A DNA stretch of 64,000 nt, from positions 17,096,021 to 17,160,020 of the forward strand of contig BSYO01000014.1 in NCBI GenBank assembly GCA_033239525.1, read 5' to 3'. Of this stretch, positions 58,364 to 64,000 are shown piece by piece. Position 1 is the stretch's first letter, and each line of letters opens with the position of its first letter. The DNA is from Nepenthes gracilis. Lineage: Eukaryota > Streptophyta > Magnoliopsida > Caryophyllales > Nepenthaceae. Below the pieces are notes generated by a model. It saw only the letters and a program-made list of their open reading frames with translations. It was not told the DNA's origin and did not search any database. Made by a program: the position numbers and the translations under genes.

Positions 58364-59039
58364 AAAGGTAATACTTTTATTCAAATAAAAAGTAAAATGA
58401 ATTTTGTACTACGGAGAAAAAGCCAACAGCGAAAAACACCCTTCAAGGCCACTTAAATTTGGCAACCAATATTTAAATTTGAAGATTATTTAAAAGAGAT
58501 GTTTTAATTATTTTCAAAAATATATTTAATAATTTACAAATAAATAAATAAATAAAATTATATTAATTAAAAATATGTAAAAATAATAACTAAAAAATAT
58601 CTTCAAACGTTACTTTTCCCAATTAAATGTCCGGGGAAGACTTGTCCAATTGGAGAGCTGCAACCGTCAAAACGACGTGCATGTGGGCACTTTGTGCCGT
58701 TTTTGTCCTCCGAGGTGAGCCCCGTGCTTTAAATTTTATCAGTTTAATTCTCTTTATCCCTTTTGGTCAACGATGAATGTCGGCTGAATAACGTAAACGG
58801 TGACTTGTTGACTTAGTCAACCAAAATCCATCCACGCGGAGTTAGTGGCCGTTTTTCATTTTCCATTATTACTTACAATTTTTGAATTTACAAACAAAAC
58901 AAATCCTTTAAAATTATTTTCAATATTCAGTTAGATAAAAATTCTCTAGTTTTAATACATGTTAAACAAAGGAGCCAAAAATTTAAAATAATTAATAGAT
59001 TAATTTTAATTGTTAATAAATTAATTTTTTTTTATGCTT
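58364..59039. other. AT-rich intergenic stretch
   Basis: No gene seen; includes a W-box-rich patch (GGTCAACGATGAATG, TTGTTGACTTAGTCAACC) near 58765-58822. Confidence 0.5.
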
Positions 59040-59275
59040 CTGATACGATCTCCGTATAGTCGCCGGCGATGATGAGGAAGTTGCGACGGGAGCGGAGATC
59101 TGCAGAGGAGGGAGACGGGAGATGGTGCTGGGGAAGGAGGGAAAGGAGGAAAGAGGGAGAGGGAAATCGGGAGAGTAGAACAGGGAGGAGAGGAAGACGC
59201 AAGAGAGAGAGAAACTGAGAGTATTAATTCCCCTTTTTTAGTAAACACATTTAGCCTATATATACGGGAATGGGG
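59040..59275 (-). promoter_or_regulatory. Promoter and CT-rich leader-like segment without a CDS
   Basis: On the minus strand a TATATATA box (plus 59258-59265) is followed by a pyrimidine-rich leader (TTTCTCTCTCTCTTGCGTC) and GC-rich sequence ending about CGGCGACTATACGGAGATCG, then AT-rich DNA. This is the look of a plant promoter plus 5' UTR, but no coding sequence follows. Possibly a truncated gene or non-coding transcript. Confidence 0.35.
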
Positions 59276-59904
59276 TATACGGGATTAGGGTCCTGCAACG
59301 GAAACGGGGAACTGGAAAATGGGGGTGCTTTTGTAACCGTCCACGTAAAGGGCAGGAACTATTCTCAAAGCAAACTAACCAATCAAACCAAGGAAAAAAT
59401 GAAAAAATAAAATAATTAAAGGTTCGTAACAGCTTCCGTACTACTTGTTCTTCTGCAGTATTCCTGGCCCACAGGTGAAATCCACACAATATTTTTTTTG
59501 AAAATAAAAAATACCTTATATTAATAAAAAAAAACATTTATAAAAGATAACATATAAAAAAATATATTTTTCTAGTTCAATTTTACAGCATAAATGTTAA
59601 TTAAATTTATTTTCAAGAACATATTCTTTACATTCCCTTTTATGAATATGATTCCAATTTATTAAATTAAACAAAAATAAATCAGATAATTTATCCAGAA
59701 GGGGGGGGGGGAAGAAAAAAGAAAATTCAAAATTCTAATTAGACACATTCAACGTTGTTCAACGGATTAGTAAGTTATGCCTTCACTTATACGTCACAGA
59801 ATGCTCAACTCACGAGCAGCAGAAATTTCAATTCACTCTGGTAAGCCTAAAATAGGAAACGGCTACATTGACATTAAACTTTGCAAGCTCACTGCCATCC
59901 TCTT

Positions 59905-62900
59905 TTAACTGCCGCAAGCCATGCACTCTTCACTGTTAGTTAAAGAGCATACCATCTGTGCCATTTTGGTATTGTCATCGTCAGTTGCCTTGCTTGTCTC
60001 CTGTGTTGCGTGGCACGGCATCAGCACATATCCAATATGATTAGCAAACAAACAGAGAGGTCAGCCGTTGTTGGGTACCTTCAACATTGATGTGTCGACG
60101 GTGAACTTGATGGCATCGGCTGCAGCACGTGATCTTAAATAGTACATCCCCGTCTTCAAACCCTTTATATTTCATTCCATGAGGACATACAAGCAGCAAA
60201 AATCAAATATCAGGTCATCAATAACGCAAAAAAAGGGAATATGTAATGGGATTTAAAACTGAACAGAGATACAGGGAAACAGCATGTTCAAAGAGAAGGG
60301 ATACCGAAGACCATGCATGGAAGTGCAAAGAAGTAAGCTTCCCAAAATTTGGCTGGTCCATATGTATATTTAAGCTTTGGCTTTGATCAATGTAGCATCC
60401 TCGATCCACAGCCATGTCAACTAATGTCCTTTGCTTTATCTCCCAGACAGTCCTGATTAAAGGAAATCACCTTAGCACAAGAAAGGAATTGCAAAGAGAA
60501 AGCAACAAGAAAGGAACCAAATATCCATACTTGTAAATTGCTTTTAGATCTTCTGGGATTTCTGATATTTTTTGAACAGAACCATCCTCGTATACTATTT
60601 TATTCTTCAGAGCAGGCGACCAGAGGCTCATCTCGGTCAGGTCATGAAGAAGATGCTTGTTCACCACAACAAATTCACCACTGGAAGTAGTTTCCACCAT
60701 TAAAAGAACAATTTATAGAATGAATGCAAGGAGAACTAGAAGGTGGAGCAAACCTCAGAACTCGGCGACTGTATATATTTGAAGTGTATGGCTCAAAACA
60801 CTCGTTGTTCCCAAGGATCTGACTGGTCGAAGCAGTTGGCATGGGAGCTACAAGAAGCGAATTCCTAACACCGTTCTGTGAGATCATTTCCCTCAGAGTA
60901 GCCCAATCCCACCTATCTGAAGGAGTAACTCCCCACATATCCGGTTGAAGAACTCCCTGCAAGTACCAATTGATCATCATCTTACAAACTCACAAAAGCA
61001 ACCTCTGCAGGAAAAAAAAAAAAAGCAAACCTGAAAACTGATGGTCACCTTCTCTAGCAAGTGCACTTTTTTTCCCCCCCATTTTGAGCCACTGGAATAA
61101 AGCTAGCTCTTTGTATTATTAACATTGAACAGATAAGCCTGGCTACCAGTAAACCTATTATTTATAAATATAAAGTGACTTAGCATAAGGTTCAACTACA
61201 GAGTTGATCCTTCTCATGTGACCATATAACAATCTAATAGTCCACATAACAAACTATGTATAATCTTTACAAAATAGTGGGCTTCTTATTACTGTTGAAA
61301 TCAAATAGATATGCATATTAACCTCTAGAATAACTGTAAATTTTATATAGTCATTGCCAATGTTATCAGAAGAGATAAAATGGAGTTATTTCCAGTTGCA
61401 ACAGATACCAAGCAGGATCAATATGTAGAACATAAAGCTAGATATAATTAAGAAGAAATATTTTTTTCTGGTTTGATGGAAAACCCATTATGACTCCTTT
61501 TTTAACTATAAACAATGAAGTCATCCACTGAGATTCCAAAGAGAATAAAAAGAAGAAAAGTAGTTAAGGGTACGGGAAACCCAAAGTGTCCACAGCAAGT
61601 TAGGGAGAGCACCACTTCCTCAATAGTAAGTACTTCAATCAAACGACAATAAACAGTTCCATAAAGCAGCAAAGTAGCATGATGAGGATTTGGCTACCTT
61701 GCTTACGGGACTTCCATTATAGGTTTCGTAGGAGCCTTCTCTTGCAGCTAACTCACAAGAAGCTTTCAAGGCATGGTAGTATATGGTCTCAAAGATGTCT
61801 TTGTTCAGTTGTTGAGCCTGCACTCAAAACAAGCATAAGATAAAAAAAATCCACTCACAATGCCATAATAAAGTAACAGTCTGATGTCACTTTTACCTCT
61901 GGGGAATCAAAAGGGATGCCAAGCAAAATGAAAGTGTCTGCTAGGCCTTGAACTCCAATACCAATTGGTCTATGGCGTAAATTTGATATTTTTGCAGTTT
62001 CAACTGGGTAGTAATTGACATCAATTATTTTGTTTAAATTTGCGGTCATTATTGCAGTAACCTGCTCCAACATTAAATGTAAAATGATGTCAAGTTCTAT
62101 CTGAATCAGGACAACTTGAGGAATTCAAGCATTTATGAATGGCTGTAACAGGTCCAAACCTCGGCTAGTTTGTCAAAATCATAGTACCGATTCTTTGAAC
62201 CCCTGCTTCCAACAAGCTTAGAAGGTTGTGATTCCAAAGGAACCCCCTAGAACAAAACAAAGCAATGGGAAAATCAGCACCAAATAAATTGCTCAAGCGA
62301 CATACTGTAGTCATTTTTTTTAATTCTCTGCTTCTAGAGGTGGGGAAATGGAGGGGTTGGCAAAAGCATTAATCAAGAGTAAATACCTTCTCTCTAACAT
62401 ATCGTGGAAGTGCAATGGATGCCAGGTTACAAACAGCAGTTTCAGTAGGACTAGAATATTCAATTATCTCAGTACACAGGTTGGATGATTTAATGGTGCC
62501 AAGGTTTTGCTGGTTGCTCTTCCTATTGCAAGTATCCTAAATTGCAAAACAGAGAAAAGCAAATCAGATGGCAAGAAATCTAAAAATATTAAGAAGATTA
62601 TACAAGACCATATATTACCTTGAAAAGCATATAGGGAGTCCCGGTTTCTATCTGGGATTTCAGTATTTCAAACCATAGATTTTGTGCCTGGACAACTTTC
62701 TTAGCCTTTCCCTGAATAAAGACAGAAATTCACAAGTCCAATATTGCTTAAAACAGCCTATTTCTTTTAACAGAAATGAAAACTTAGCCTAGGAAACTAT
62801 GCTTTTACCCCTCTTTCATAGTGGGTGTATAGTTCTTCAAACTCTTTACCCCAACAGTCTGCCAAACCTGGAGCTTCGTTGGGACAAAACAAGGACCACT

Positions 62901-63588
62901 CCTCATTCTTTTGGACTCTTTCCATAAATAGATCAGGGACCCAAAGAGCATAAAACAGATCACGGGCACGTTGCTCTTCCTAAAGAAACAAATAGCAATA
63001 TTTAATTTGAAAGTGGCCGTTGTCTAGGATAACTTTAGTAGGAAGTATGATTGATAATCACATAAAAAAGATGATGTTGTGACCAAACAAAGTAACTTTC
63101 TCAAGTCTGCATATTAAGGCCAACACTACAAAAACCCTAACTTTATAGAATGAAGTTACCTTTCCATGATTCTTCCTAAGATCTAGGAACTCAAATACAT
63201 CAGCATGCCATGGCTCAAGATACACAGAAAAAGCACCTATATGAAAAAAAAAAAAAAAAAATTTGTCAGAGCATTATCTTAGCTATATGTTAGATCCAAC
63301 TACAAGCAAGACATAGTAACCAAGACAATAATATGACGATGCTACACCTTTTCTCTTGCCACCTCCTTGATCTACATAACGAGCAGTATCATTAAATACA
63401 CGTAACATTGGAACGATGCCATTAGATGTCCCATTCGTTCCACGAATGTAACTGCCAGTGGCACGAATATTTTGGATAGAGACACCAATCCCACCAGCTG
63501 ACTTGCTAATAACCGCACACTCCTTGAGAGTATCATATATGCCTTCAATACTATCTTCTTTCATGCATACAAGAAAACAGCTGCTCAA
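59905..63588 (-). CDS. RNR1: Ribonucleoside-diphosphate reductase large subunit, C-terminal 594 residues
   Basis: Thirteen exons in phase with GT/AG introns: 63348-63588, 63160-63236, 62809-62979, 62619-62711, 62387-62536, 62160-62246, 61897-62061, 61698-61817, 60754-60956, 60531-60680, 60305-60452, 60079-60162, 59905-60000. The protein reduces NDPs to dNDPs with the R2 subunit. Visible motifs: [13 protein letters not shown] (first redox Cys), [46 protein letters not shown] (radical Cys with Asn and Glu), [10 protein letters not shown] (second redox Cys), [33 protein letters not shown], and the C-terminal CMACGS swinging-arm thiols. No stops or shifts. About 215 N-terminal residues (ATP-cone and start) lie beyond the right edge. 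Homologous to Arabidopsis RNR1. Plant RNR1 is S-phase and DNA-damage regulated; the promoter is not in view. Confidence 0.96.
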
Positions 63589-64000
63589 CTGCCAATGCAC
63601 ATACATAGAGCCATGATAAACACCACAAATATAGCAAGTTCATTTTATAGACAAAGCCAAACAAACACAGGAAACCAAAGCTAAGGCAAGTACAGGTCCA
63701 AGACGAATCCAATTAGTTTGGAGGTGGTAATTGGCACTTGAAGATCCACCAAAACTTTTGATAAGAACTGGCTAGGCCAACAACTATAAAGTTTAGATTT
63801 CTCTTCAATTTTACATATTCCTAAAGGAAAATCATAATATTGCTCTCATACCTGGCCTAAATGAAGGCCAACCTCACTTCAAATAGGACAAAGTTGAGCT
63901 GACATCAACATACATAGTACCAGCCCAACATTTTCTAGGACATTGCAGGGCAGTGCCAGACAAATGCATTACACTAGTCAAGAATTTGACAAATAGTGGA

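Noticed and set aside
59256..59537. 93-residue minus-strand open stretch near RNR1
   Set aside because: Low complexity and it overlaps the promoter-like segment; no domain and no splice support.

Overview
This window is nuclear DNA of a flowering plant, most likely a dicot. The genes have spliced exons with GT/AG junctions, and the proteins are plant types: an AP2/ERF group X transcription factor, the ribonucleotide reductase large subunit, a NECAP-like coat-associated protein and a trichome-birefringence-like (TBL) protein. Intergenic DNA is very AT-rich and packed with nested LTR retrotransposons. I cannot name the species. Only two genes look functional: an ERF gene (38.0-39.8 kb, minus) and the C-terminal 13 exons of RNR1 (59.9-63.6 kb, minus, running off the right edge). 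A third gene is seen only as three clean C-terminal exons (NECAP-like, 11.1-11.8 kb, minus), and a fourth as a last-exon pseudogene (TBL-like, 10.0-10.4 kb, plus).

Layout: 1-5.7 kb, minus-strand Ty3/Gypsy (Tat-like) element A, with integrase N-terminus, RNase H, RT, protease, gag, primer-binding site (PBS) and 5' LTR; its other LTR lies outside. 6.7-7.9 kb, a probable solo LTR with an array of inverted W-boxes. 8.4-9.2 kb, a long foldback made of two head-to-head LTR-like arms. 10.0-11.8 kb, convergent tails of the TBL and NECAP genes. 12.2-19.6 kb, a decayed Ty1/Copia element with both LTRs and a LINE ORF1 fragment nested inside. 20.6-31.0 kb, plus-strand Gypsy element B with both LTRs, gag-pol and a spliced antisense accessory ORF. 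31.2 kb, a small MITE with a 9-bp target-site duplication. 32.1-37.5 kb, a non-coding LTR element (LARD) in minus orientation with a perfect 5-bp target-site duplication. 38-39.8 kb, the ERF gene. 42-43.2 kb, a solo LTR with a perfect target-site duplication. 43.3-49.6 kb, a composite of LTR pieces with long tandem arrays. 51.7-52.7 kb, another solo-LTR-like block. 54.6-58.4 kb, an internally deleted Gypsy derivative whose 5' LTR is interrupted by a 473-bp solo LTR. 59.0-59.3 kb, a promoter-like fragment. 59.9 kb to the end, RNR1.

Recurring themes: several LTRs share a U5 block around GAGCGTCGGAG followed by a GGTGGGA-type stretch, and a PBS of the form TTGGCGCCGTCTGTGG. LTRs of at least five elements carry paired, inverted W-box motifs (GGTCAAC, short spacer, GTTGACC), which suggests convergent or shared WRKY-type stress control of these transposons. 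Gypsy elements B and the 54.6-kb derivative keep antisense coiled-coil ORF exons. No bacterial, CRISPR or phage-like system is present. All coordinates of degenerate elements are approximate to a few bases, because they come from reading the sequence rather than from alignment software.
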